DNA of 64,000 nt from Thiobacillus sp. (GTDB lineage Bacteria; Pseudomonadota; Gammaproteobacteria; Burkholderiales; Thiobacillaceae): contig NZ_JAUYRI010000007.1 of NCBI RefSeq assembly GCF_030696885.1, forward strand, positions 83,827-147,826, read 5' to 3'. The notes under the pieces are model-generated. The model was given only the letters and a program-made list of their open reading frames with translations, searched no databases and had not been told where the DNA came from. Each line of letters opens with the position of its first letter. Position 1 is the stretch's first letter. Positions 54,726 to 62,408 of the stretch are shown here, one piece after another. The position numbers and the translations under genes were made by a program.

Positions 54726-56179
54726 CAGAACCTCGGCAACTCGGGATGCGGCAACTGGCCGCCCCGGATGTGCATCGCGCCCCACTCGGCGCAGCGATGC
54801 AGTTCGGGCACGGCCTTGCCGGGGTTGAGCAGTTTTTCGGGGTCGAACGCGGCTTTCACGTCGTGGAAGCGGACCAGCTCCGGGGTGGCGAACTGCGCGC
54901 ACATCTGGTTGATCTTCTCCAGCCCGACGCCATGCTCGCCGGTGATGGTGCCGCCGACGTCGACGCACAATTCGAGGATCCTGCCGCCGAACTGTTCGGC
55001 CTTGGCCAGTTCGCCCGGCTGGTTGGCGTCGAACAGGATCAGCGGATGCAGGTTGCCGTCGCCGGCATGAAACACGTTGGCCACCGCGAGGCCGAACTCC
55101 GCGCTCATTTCGCGGATGCGATTGAGCACATGCGGCAGCTGGGCGCGCGGGATGGTGCCGTCCATGCAGTAGTAGTCGGGCGCCAGCCGTCCGACCGCGG
55201 GGAACGCCGCCTTGCGCCCGGCCCAGAATTTCAGGCGCTGCTCTTCGCTGTCGGCGGTGCGGATCTCGGTTGCGCCGGAGGCTTCGAGCACGGCGCGTAC
55301 GGTATAGATATCGGCCGAGACTTCCTCGTTGACGCCGTCGACTTCGCACAGCAGCAGCGCCTCGCAGTCGAGCGGATAGCCGGCGTGGACGAAGGCTTCG
55401 GCAGCCTGGATCGCAAGCCGGTCCATCATTTCCAGTCCGGCCGGAATCACGCCGGCGGCAATGATGTTACCCACCGCGGCGCCGGCCTTCGCTACATCGT
55501 CGAACGCCGCCAGCACCACCTGCGCGCGCTCGGGACGCGGCAGGAGCTTGACCGTGACTTCGGTGATCACCGCCAGCATGCCCTCAGAGCCGGTCAACAG
55601 CGCCAGCAGGTCGTAGCCGGGGGCGTCGAGCGATTCGTTGCCGATTTCGAGCAGCTGGCCGTCGATCGTCCACGCGCGCAGCTTCTGGATGTTGTGCACC
55701 GTCAGGCCATATTTCAGGCAGTGCACGCCGCCCGAATTTTCTGCGACGTTGCCGCCGATCGAACAGGCGATCTGCGACGACGGATCGGGCGCGTAATAGA
55801 GACCGTGCGCGGCGACCGCTTCGGAAATCGCCAGATTACGCACGCCCGGCTCGACCACGGCGGTGCGCGCCAGCGGATCGATCGCCTTGATGCGGTTGAG
55901 CTTGGCCAGCACCAGCAGCACTGCGCCGTCGACCGGCAGCGCGCCTGCCGCGAGCCCGGTGCCGGCGCCGCGCGCGACCACGGCCACCTTGTGCCGATGG
56001 CACAGCTGCAGGATCGCCGTCACCTGCGCCTCGTTCTCCGGCAGCACCACCACGTCGGGCGTGTTGCGGTAGGCCGCGAGGCCGTCGGACTCGAAGGGCA
56101 GCAGGTCTTCGCGCTCGTTGAGCACGCAGTGCTCGGGCAGCAGGCGGCGCAACTGGGTGATAAAGGCGGGGCTCAGCAT
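54725..56179 (-). CDS. glcD: Glycolate oxidase catalytic subunit GlcD
   Basis: A 484-residue FAD enzyme that oxidises glycolate to glyoxylate. FAD-binding region: VVARGAGTGLAAGALP and SIGGNVAENSGGVHCLKYG; the C-terminal catalytic part has NVFHAGDGNLHPLI and GGTITGEHGVGLEK. Length and motifs are standard. It lies 20 bases downstream of the DUF1537 kinase gene. In autotrophs this enzyme removes glycolate made from the oxygenase side reaction of RuBisCO. Confidence 0.97.
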   Translation of the reverse strand: MLSPAFITQLRRLLPEHCVLNEREDLLPFESDGLAAYRNTPDVVVLPENEAQVTAILQLCHRHKVAVVARGAGTGLAAGALPVDGAVLLVLAKLNRIKAIDPLARTAVVEPGVRNLAISEAVAAHGLYYAPDPSSQIACSIGGNVAENSGGVHCLKYGLTVHNIQKLRAWTIDGQLLEIGNESLDAPGYDLLALLTGSEGMLAVITEVTVKLLPRPERAQVVLAAFDDVAKAGAAVGNIIAAGVIPAGLEMMDRLAIQAAEAFVHAGYPLDCEALLLCEVDGVNEEVSADIYTVRAVLEASGATEIRTADSEEQRLKFWAGRKAAFPAVGRLAPDYYCMDGTIPRAQLPHVLNRIREMSAEFGLAVANVFHAGDGNLHPLILFDANQPGELAKAEQFGGRILELCVDVGGTITGEHGVGLEKINQMCAQFATPELVRFHDVKAAFDPEKLLNPGKAVPELHRCAEWGAMHIRGGQLPHPELPRF

Positions 56180-56199
56180 CAGGCGGTGCGTGGCGTTGA

Positions 56200-57534
56200 T
56201 CAGGCTGCGAGTTTAGCCGGGCTTGCCTGCGCGTGCGAGGGCGCCAGCCTTCGGTAGGCTTCCGCCAGCGCACCGTCGCCGCCCACGTTGCCGGGGAAGA
56301 TCACCACCGGCAGCGTCGGCAGGCGATGCCAGGGCGGCGTCTGCACCACGGTGACGCCAGGCAGGATCTGCCCCAGCACGCGCGACGCGGTCAGCGCGAG
56401 GCCGGTCGACAGCACGTCGTTGGAGGTGATGCCGCCCTTGCTGATCAGAAAGCCGAGCGTGTCCGGCAGCCGCTGCACCACGTCCATCAAGGTGCCCGAC
56501 ACCGCCTCACCGAAGGCCAGCCGCTCGGCCACGCTGGCAAACTTCAGCTCGGTCCGGCTGGTGAACACCACCGGGGTCAGACCCCGCGCATGCGCGTGGG
56601 CGATGCTCGCGGTGAGTTCGTCGACCACTGCCGCACGTCCAACGGGCAGGCGGGCGACGTCGAGCGGCAGCCCGACCACGCCGCGCTCCTTCAGCAGCGC
56701 GCTGAGCTGCGCGGTGGTCTTGGCGACGTGCGAGCCGACGACGATGGCACCCGGCTGGCCGTCGCGCACCAGGGTGGCGAAGGCTTCGGCCGCTACCGGC
56801 TGCGGCGGCAGCTTCGCCAGCGCGGTCAGCAGCGAGGCGGCGCTGCGGAACAGCAGGCGTTTTCCGTGGGCGGCGGCATCGAGCACGGCGTCGGCGAAGC
56901 GTTGATAGTCTGCCGTGCTCTCGCCATCGACCACGCCGACCGTGTTGTCGTGCAGTGCGGCGAGCCACGCACCTGCCTTTCCGGCGCGCAGTTCGGCCAG
57001 CGTCAAGCGCTGTACCGCATCGGCCGTCACCCGACCGTCGGTTTTCTCCGCCACATAGTCAGGCAGAAACGCTGTCGTGTAGCCGAACACCGAATCGCGC
57101 GCGAATTCGGTTTCATGCGTCGGCACCGGCGTGCCGTCGACCATCAGGTAATGCGTGCTGTCGCGCGTAATGCGGCCGCCTTCGAAAAATGCCGGGGTCA
57201 GCAGCGTCGCGTCGAACGGGCCAAGCGCGTCGTTCATCACGTCGGTTTCCACCGGGTAGTGGCCGCGCAGCGTCGAGTCCGAACGCGACACGAACAGCAC
57301 CGGTCCGGCATACTGCGCGAGCGCGAGCTTGAGGTTTTCGCACACCTCGCGCGTCACCGCAGCAGCGCGTTCCGCATCCATCCCGCGCGTATTGGTGAGG
57401 ATGAAGAACAGCGGTGCGGCGTCGGCCAGCGCCGTCTTCAGCGTGGCGACATCCCAGCGCGTCAGCAGCAGGCAGGAGTGCACCGTCTGCGAGCCGGTGG
57501 GGTCGTCATCCAGAACGATGATTTTCGGGTTCAT
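56200..57534 (-). CDS. DUF1537 four-carbon acid sugar kinase family protein
   Basis: A 444-residue protein of the DUF1537 family, which includes kinases for threonate, erythronate and 3-oxo-tetronate. The N-terminal motif is IIVLDDDPTGSQTVH (residues 4-18), and SRSDSTLRGHYPVE and the C-terminal nucleotide-binding segment LISKGGITSNDVLSTGL followed by GQILPGV are visible. ATG 57534 is chosen with AAAGG upstream. It starts 52 bases after the TPP enzyme gene and ends 20 bases before glcD, so it is in the glycolate operon. The exact substrate cannot be read from sequence. Confidence 0.88.
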   Translation of the reverse strand: MNPKIIVLDDDPTGSQTVHSCLLLTRWDVATLKTALADAAPLFFILTNTRGMDAERAAAVTREVCENLKLALAQYAGPVLFVSRSDSTLRGHYPVETDVMNDALGPFDATLLTPAFFEGGRITRDSTHYLMVDGTPVPTHETEFARDSVFGYTTAFLPDYVAEKTDGRVTADAVQRLTLAELRAGKAGAWLAALHDNTVGVVDGESTADYQRFADAVLDAAAHGKRLLFRSAASLLTALAKLPPQPVAAEAFATLVRDGQPGAIVVGSHVAKTTAQLSALLKERGVVGLPLDVARLPVGRAAVVDELTASIAHAHARGLTPVVFTSRTELKFASVAERLAFGEAVSGTLMDVVQRLPDTLGFLISKGGITSNDVLSTGLALTASRVLGQILPGVTVVQTPPWHRLPTLPVVIFPGNVGGDGALAEAYRRLAPSHAQASPAKLAA

Positions 57535-57586
57535 GGTCAAACCTTTCATGTCCGCGAATGCGCGTTGGCGCATTCGCGGGGACGTC

Positions 57587-59812
57587 TCAAGCCGCCACGC
57601 GCTCCAGCATCGCCTGCGCGCGCGCGTACATCGCCTGCGCATTCATGCCGTTGAAGTCGAACAGCTGCTGCGGATTGGCGGTGGTTTCGCCGCGCTTCCA
57701 GCAGAAGACGTCGCGCTCCCGGGCCTGGCTGCGCAGCATCACCGGTTCCAGCGGCCCCGAGGGGCCGCCGGTGACGCCGATCAGCGCGTCACCATGGAAC
57801 ATCGCCTTGAACGTGGCGTCATCCATGAAGTGGCCGTCGGGCTCCGACACGCTGTTCCACAGCACGTCGCCCGGGCGGTACAGACGGCGCGGGTTGACCA
57901 CGGCGACGATGCGCGAGCCAATGCCGGACTCGGCCAGTTTCTCGGCAGCGGCGAACACCGGCTGCAGCACCATGTCGCCGGTCACCGCGAACACCACGGT
58001 ATGCGAACCTTTCGTTTCCTTCAGCACCATCGCACCGTCGTCGATCGCCTGAAAGCTCTGCGCCATCGTGGCGTGGATCGGCAGCGGCGACTTCGACGCG
58101 GTGATGACGACGCCCTTGTTGTGCTGCTTCAGCGCCCAGTCGTAGCTCGCCTGGATCATGTTGGCGTCGACCGGGAACAGCGGGTAGACGTTGCCATTGC
58201 GCATCATCGCGGCGAAGTAGCTTTCGATCTCCGGACGCTGGTGGGTCCAGCCGTTGCGGCCCTGCTCGAGCGCGCCGGCGGTGAACAGACACACCGTCGC
58301 GGGCGTCGGGCGGCGCAACTCGGCCATCGCCTGCGTCACCGTCTGCCAGATCGGCAGGCCGTTGATCGCGAAGGACTCGTAGCTGCACCACAGGCTGCGG
58401 CCGCCGAACAGCGCGAGCCCCACCGCGAGACCGGCGCAGGCGTCCTCGTTGAGCGGCTCGTACACTTGACCGGAAGGCCCCTGGAAATAAAGGTCGTCGG
58501 CGGTCGGGTGGCGGATCGTCAGCGCCTTGTTGATGTTGGCCATGGCGGACGCCTCGTTGCCGTCGGCGTTGGTGACGACGAACATCGGATCGCGCTTGCC
58601 CACTTCGCCGACCACCTGTCCGAACGCAGTGGTGGGCACGTGGTTTTCGCCGACCGCGAATTCGGTCAGCGGCAACCCGTCGAGGCTCGGCAGGTCGCGC
58701 ACGCTTTCGGTCACCGCGACCTTCGCGGCGGGGCCGCCGCCGGCATGGCGGAAGTTTTCGCGCACCAGCTGCCAGGCCTTGATCGGCAGCGCGCGGCGCT
58801 GCAGGCCGCTTTTCACGTCGTCGGAGTCGAGCGTGTGGTGCGCATAGAGGTTGTGCGACTTGGCGCCGGTGGCGTGCACGCCCGCACCCTTCAACTGCTT
58901 GACGATCAGGCAGGCACGTCGACCCGACAGGGCGCTCTTCGCGGCGGCGTCAGCAGCCTTAAGGATGGCGCCGGTGAAGGCCATGCGTGCCTTGAAGCCG
59001 AACGTGGTGCTGTCCGTGTACACCGGCGCGTCGGGCGTGTCGGCATACTCGCGGGCGTCGATCAGGTGCACTTCGTCGAAGCCGTGGGCGCGCCAGTAGT
59101 CGGTCATCCGCGTGTTGTCCCACAGCGACACCATGCTGTGGTGCTCCTGCGAGTAGCCGTTCCACACCAGCACCGGCAGGTAGTTGGTGACGTCGGGATA
59201 GGCGGTGGCGAAGTGCTGGAACGCGCTCATGATGTAGGGTTCGCCCAGACCGCCGTCGCCGATGGTGACCGGAAACAGTTTGTCGCGATGCAAGTAAGCA
59301 CCCGCCAACGCGAAATGCTGACCCTGGCCCAGGGGACCTGCGGGCGCCAGCAGACCGGGAATCGCGCCGGAGAGGTGACCCAAGAGGCCGTGGCGTTCGC
59401 GGAAGCGTGCGCGCATGTCGGACACGGTATGGATGCCCATGTCTTCCAGCGAGGTGTCTAGGAACATCGCCGAATAGAAGCCGGGCGCGTGGTGGCCGAC
59501 CTCGGTCACCATATTGCGGTGACCCAGCAGGTGCAGCGCGGCAACCGCGTCGGCGCTGGAGGCGAAGCCGCCAGGGTGGCCGGACGACTTGCTGCCGGTG
59601 ACTTGCAGCGTCAGGTAGCGTAGCGCGTCGGCAGCGAGCAGCGTCTGGTAGATCGCGGCTTCACTGGTCGCGTCCGGCAATGCGGGCTGGGCGGGGCCCA
59701 GCAAGGGCGACGCGCCGAGGCGGTCGATTTCGGGAAAGCTGTCGGCGAAATACTGGATGCCTTCGCAGAAGGCGGGAAGGGTCTCGGGGGTGGACTGCAT
59801 CCGGGCGCTCAT
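57587..59812 (-). CDS. Transketolase/phosphoketolase-type TPP enzyme
   Basis: A 741-residue thiamine-diphosphate enzyme. SKSSGHPGGFASSADAV (residues 74-90, His79) and the TPP motif GDG (185-187) to VLVWNGY (Asn218) place it in the transketolase superfamily. The segments LPVLVWNGYSQEHHSM and NEDACAGLAVGLALFGGRSLW followed by YESF resemble phosphoketolases more than classical transketolases, though it is shorter than usual phosphoketolases (about 790-830). AAGGA precedes the ATG. As first gene of the operon with a DUF1537 kinase and glcDEF, it probably handles a ketol-group transfer linked to glycolate or glyoxylate. Xylulose-5-phosphate is the likely donor by family analogy. Confidence 0.85.
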   Translation of the reverse strand: MSARMQSTPETLPAFCEGIQYFADSFPEIDRLGASPLLGPAQPALPDATSEAAIYQTLLAADALRYLTLQVTGSKSSGHPGGFASSADAVAALHLLGHRNMVTEVGHHAPGFYSAMFLDTSLEDMGIHTVSDMRARFRERHGLLGHLSGAIPGLLAPAGPLGQGQHFALAGAYLHRDKLFPVTIGDGGLGEPYIMSAFQHFATAYPDVTNYLPVLVWNGYSQEHHSMVSLWDNTRMTDYWRAHGFDEVHLIDAREYADTPDAPVYTDSTTFGFKARMAFTGAILKAADAAAKSALSGRRACLIVKQLKGAGVHATGAKSHNLYAHHTLDSDDVKSGLQRRALPIKAWQLVRENFRHAGGGPAAKVAVTESVRDLPSLDGLPLTEFAVGENHVPTTAFGQVVGEVGKRDPMFVVTNADGNEASAMANINKALTIRHPTADDLYFQGPSGQVYEPLNEDACAGLAVGLALFGGRSLWCSYESFAINGLPIWQTVTQAMAELRRPTPATVCLFTAGALEQGRNGWTHQRPEIESYFAAMMRNGNVYPLFPVDANMIQASYDWALKQHNKGVVITASKSPLPIHATMAQSFQAIDDGAMVLKETKGSHTVVFAVTGDMVLQPVFAAAEKLAESGIGSRIVAVVNPRRLYRPGDVLWNSVSEPDGHFMDDATFKAMFHGDALIGVTGGPSGPLEPVMLRSQARERDVFCWKRGETTANPQQLFDFNGMNAQAMYARAQAMLERVAA

Positions 59813-59821
59813 GGCATTTCC

Positions 59822-59854
59822 TTTCACAATATGAAAATGTCTCACATGATGTGA
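59822..59854. promoter_or_regulatory. Two operator-like inverted repeats before the TPP enzyme gene
   Basis: TTTCA-CAATA-TGAAA (59822-59836) and TCTCA-CATGA-TGTGA (59840-59854) are two 15-base sites with the same layout, starting 18 bases apart. They lie between the TPP enzyme start and the divergent regulator gene and fit operators for that IclR-family protein. Confidence 0.6.
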
Positions 59855-59889
59855 AACGATGACCGTATTGAATCAGCTAAAGCGACAAA

Positions 59890-59924
59890 TTTCACATTGC
59901 GTGATAAATTTTCACTTCATGAAA
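59890..59924. promoter_or_regulatory. Two more operator-like inverted repeats overlapping the regulator start
   Basis: TTTCA-CATTG-CGTGA (59890-59904) and TTTCA-CTTCA-TGAAA (59910-59924) share the layout of the two sites at 59822-59854 and start 20 bases apart. The last one covers the regulator's ATG at 59919, which would suit autorepression. Confidence 0.6.
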
Positions 59925-60683
59925 AATACGAGCTCATCGATTCAGGTCATCGACCGCGCCATGGCGCTGGTCGGCGTCCTCTCCCGCGCCCCTGGCCCGA
60001 TCAGCCTGACCCGGCTGTCCCAGGAGTCCGGCCTGCATACGGCCAGTGCGCATCGCATCCTCGGGTCATTGATGGCGCACGGCCTGGTCGAGAAAACCGG
60101 CGCCGGCGAATACGACCTGGGGGTGCGCTGGCTGGAGGTGGGCAATCGGCTGCGTGCCCGTCTGAATATTAGACAAGTGGCGATGCCTTACATGCAGCAG
60201 CTCGCCGAACAGACCGGGGAGACGGTCAACCTGATCGTGCGGCGCGGCGATGAAGCGGTCTATGTCGAGCGCGTGTCGGGCGGCCGCGCAATGATCCAGG
60301 TGGTGCAGGTGGTCGGCGCGCACGCGCCGCTGCACGTCACCGCGGTCGGCAAGATCTTCCTCGCCGAAGACAGCGCCAGCGGCGTGATGGGATACGCTGA
60401 GCGCACCGGCCTGCCGCCTTACACCCCCAATACGCTGACCACGCAGGAGCGCCTGAGTGCCGAACTCGACGTCATCCGGCGCGAGCAGTTGGCGCACGAC
60501 CGTGAGGAAGCCGAGCTCGGCGTGGCGTGCATCGGCGCGCCGATCCGCGACGCCGAAGGCAAGCTGGTCGCCGGCCTGTCGATTTCGGCGCCGGCCGATC
60601 GCCACAAGCCGGGTTGGGCCGAGGCGCTGCAAAAAGCCGCCGCGCAGACCGGCGCCGCGCTGGGCTACCTGGCCGATGCCTGA
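59919..60683 (+). CDS. IclR-family transcriptional regulator
   Basis: A 254-residue regulator divergent from the glycolate operon. The N-terminal winged helix reads VIDRAMALVGVLSRAPGPIS, then LTRLSQESGLHTASAHRILG and LVEKTGAGEYDLG. The C-terminal effector domain (about residues 80-254) has PYMQQLAEQTGETVNL, HVTAVGKIFLA and GVACIGAPIRDAEGKLVAGLS. ATG 59919 matches the family start; an upstream ATG at 59859 lies among the operator-like repeats. IclR-family proteins such as AllR sense glyoxylate, which would fit here, but the ligand is not shown. Confidence 0.93.
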   Translation: MKNTSSSIQVIDRAMALVGVLSRAPGPISLTRLSQESGLHTASAHRILGSLMAHGLVEKTGAGEYDLGVRWLEVGNRLRARLNIRQVAMPYMQQLAEQTGETVNLIVRRGDEAVYVERVSGGRAMIQVVQVVGAHAPLHVTAVGKIFLAEDSASGVMGYAERTGLPPYTPNTLTTQERLSAELDVIRREQLAHDREEAELGVACIGAPIRDAEGKLVAGLSISAPADRHKPGWAEALQKAAAQTGAALGYLADA

Positions 60684-60742
60684 GCCCTTTCGCGCGCGGA
60701 TATCCCTTGCCGTGGCGGTGGATTGTTGGCATCGTGGCGGCC

Positions 60743-61762
60743 ATGACTGAACCCCTGACCCCGGCCACCCGCTACCAGTTCGCCGCCTGGCTGATGATGG
60801 CAGCGGGTTTGCTGGTGGTTATGCACCTGCGCCTGTTGCCGGCCCTGCTTGCCGGCCTGCTGGTGGTGGAACTGGTGCATCTGCTGGCGCCCCGCTTTGT
60901 CATCGGCAAATTGAGCCATACCTGGTCGAAGGTGCTGGTGGTGTCGCTGATCACCCTGATCGTGCTCGGCGCGCTGGGTGGCATGACCGCCGGTGCGATC
61001 CTGTATCTGCGCACCGAAGGCGGGCTCACCGGCCTGCTTACCAAGATGGCCGAGGTGATTGAAAACTCGCGCGAACTGCTGCCGCTGTGGGCAGGCGAAT
61101 GGCTGCCGCAAGGCGACGAATCGGTGATTCGCGCCGGTCTGGTCGAATGGCTGCGAACCCATGCGCAGGACCTGCGCCGCTTCGGCGGCGATGCCGGGCG
61201 CGCGCTGCTGCTGATCCTGATCGGCTTCATCATCGGCAGCTTCATCGCGCTGCGCGAAGCCACCCCGCACCTGACGCTGGCGCCGCTGGCCAAGGCCCTG
61301 TGCGAGCGCGCGCATCGGCTGGCCGAAGCGTTCCGCCGCGTGGTGTTCGCGCAGGTGCGCATTTCCGCGCTCAATGCCGGGCTGACCTGGCTTTACCTCG
61401 GCGTGATCCTGCCCTTGCTCGGCGTCGAGCTGCCCTTCGTCAAGACCATGGTGCTGGTCACCTTCGTCGTTGGCCTGCTGCCGGTGCTGGGCAACCTGGT
61501 GTCCAACACCATCATCGTCATCATATCGCTGTCGCATTCGCTGTATGTCGCTGCCGGCTCGCTCGTTTTCCTGGTGGTGATCCACAAGCTCGAATATTTC
61601 GTGAATGCCCGTATCATTGGCGGGCAGATCAAGGCGCGGGCGTGGGAGCTGCTCATCGTCATGCTGGTGATGGAAGCCGCCTTCGGTGTGCCCGGCGTCA
61701 TTGCGGCGCCGGTGTTCTACGCGTATATCAAAAAAGAATTGTCAGACAGGAATTTAATTTAA
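60743..61762 (+). CDS. AI-2E family transporter (PerM-like permease)
   Basis: A 339-residue membrane protein with about seven to eight helices. The C-terminal region with LPVLGNLVSNTIIVIISLSHS, HKLEYFVNARIIGGQIKARAWEL read in two parts, and GVPGVIAAPVFYAYIKKEL is characteristic of the AI-2E/PerM family. Despite the name, few members are proven to export AI-2; substrates are mostly unknown. The gene directly abuts the GcvR-like gene with no gap. Confidence 0.9.
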   Translation: MTEPLTPATRYQFAAWLMMAAGLLVVMHLRLLPALLAGLLVVELVHLLAPRFVIGKLSHTWSKVLVVSLITLIVLGALGGMTAGAILYLRTEGGLTGLLTKMAEVIENSRELLPLWAGEWLPQGDESVIRAGLVEWLRTHAQDLRRFGGDAGRALLLILIGFIIGSFIALREATPHLTLAPLAKALCERAHRLAEAFRRVVFAQVRISALNAGLTWLYLGVILPLLGVELPFVKTMVLVTFVVGLLPVLGNLVSNTIIVIISLSHSLYVAAGSLVFLVVIHKLEYFVNARIIGGQIKARAWELLIVMLVMEAAFGVPGVIAAPVFYAYIKKELSDRNLI

Positions 61763-62302
61763 ATGGCTAGCGACACCGAATCCCTTGTCATCACCGCCAG
61801 CGGCGAGGACAAGATCGGCCTGGTGGAAGGGTTTACCCGCCGCATCAGCGAATCGAGCTGCAACATCGAAGAATCGCGCATGGCCGCGCTCGGCGGCCGT
61901 TTTGCGTTGCTGATGCGCGTGTCCGGCAACTGGGACGCGCTGGCCAAGCTGGAAGCCCGGCTGCCGGGCGTGGCCGAGGAACTTGGGCTCGCGCTCACGC
62001 AACAGCGCACCCGCCCCAGCCGCTCGGAAAAGCCGCTGATCCCCTATACCGTCGAAGTCGCCGCGCTCGATCAGCCGGGCATCGTCAACAGCCTCGCCAA
62101 TTTCTTCGCGCGCCTGCACATCAACATCGAGGCGCTCGACACCGAAACTTATCCGGCGCCGCATACCGGCGCTCCGATGTTCGCGGTCCACATGACGCTC
62201 GGCATTCCGGCCGACGCCCACATCGCCACGCTGCGCGGTGATTTTCTCGACTACTGCGACGACCAGAACCTCGACGCGACTTTCGAGCCGGTGCGCGTTT
62301 AA
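61763..62302 (+). CDS. gcvR: GcvR-like protein with two ACT domains
   Basis: A 179-residue protein with two ACT domains (about residues 6-80 and 95-175). LVITASGEDKIGLVEGFTRR and YTVEVAALDQPGIVNSLANF are the two ACT starts with the expected glycine turns. In Escherichia GcvR binds glycine and restrains GcvA, the activator of glycine cleavage genes. No gcvA or gcvTHP is in the window. Its ATG follows the permease stop without a gap. Confidence 0.88.
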   Translation: MASDTESLVITASGEDKIGLVEGFTRRISESSCNIEESRMAALGGRFALLMRVSGNWDALAKLEARLPGVAEELGLALTQQRTRPSRSEKPLIPYTVEVAALDQPGIVNSLANFFARLHINIEALDTETYPAPHTGAPMFAVHMTLGIPADAHIATLRGDFLDYCDDQNLDATFEPVRV

Positions 62303-62338
62303 GCTCAGGCAGGGGGCGGGTGGATCGCCTGCGTGAGC
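62303..62338. repeat. Inverted repeat after gcvR
   Basis: GCTCAGGCAGG (62303-62313) and CCTGCGTGAGC (62328-62338) form an 11-base stem with one mismatch and a 14-base loop, immediately after the gcvR stop. It has no T-run, so it may be a REP-like element or an mRNA 3'-end stabiliser. Confidence 0.45.
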
Positions 62339-62408
62339 GAAAGCGGGATACCGCAGACGTAAACCGCTGAGGGTTTCCAGCACGCGAGAACATGCCGGGA
62401 TCAAACCC

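Noticed and set aside
57329..59461. Plus-strand open frame of about 710 codons opposite the TPP enzyme and kinase genes
   Set aside because: Shadow of the real minus-strand genes; no start signal or domain.
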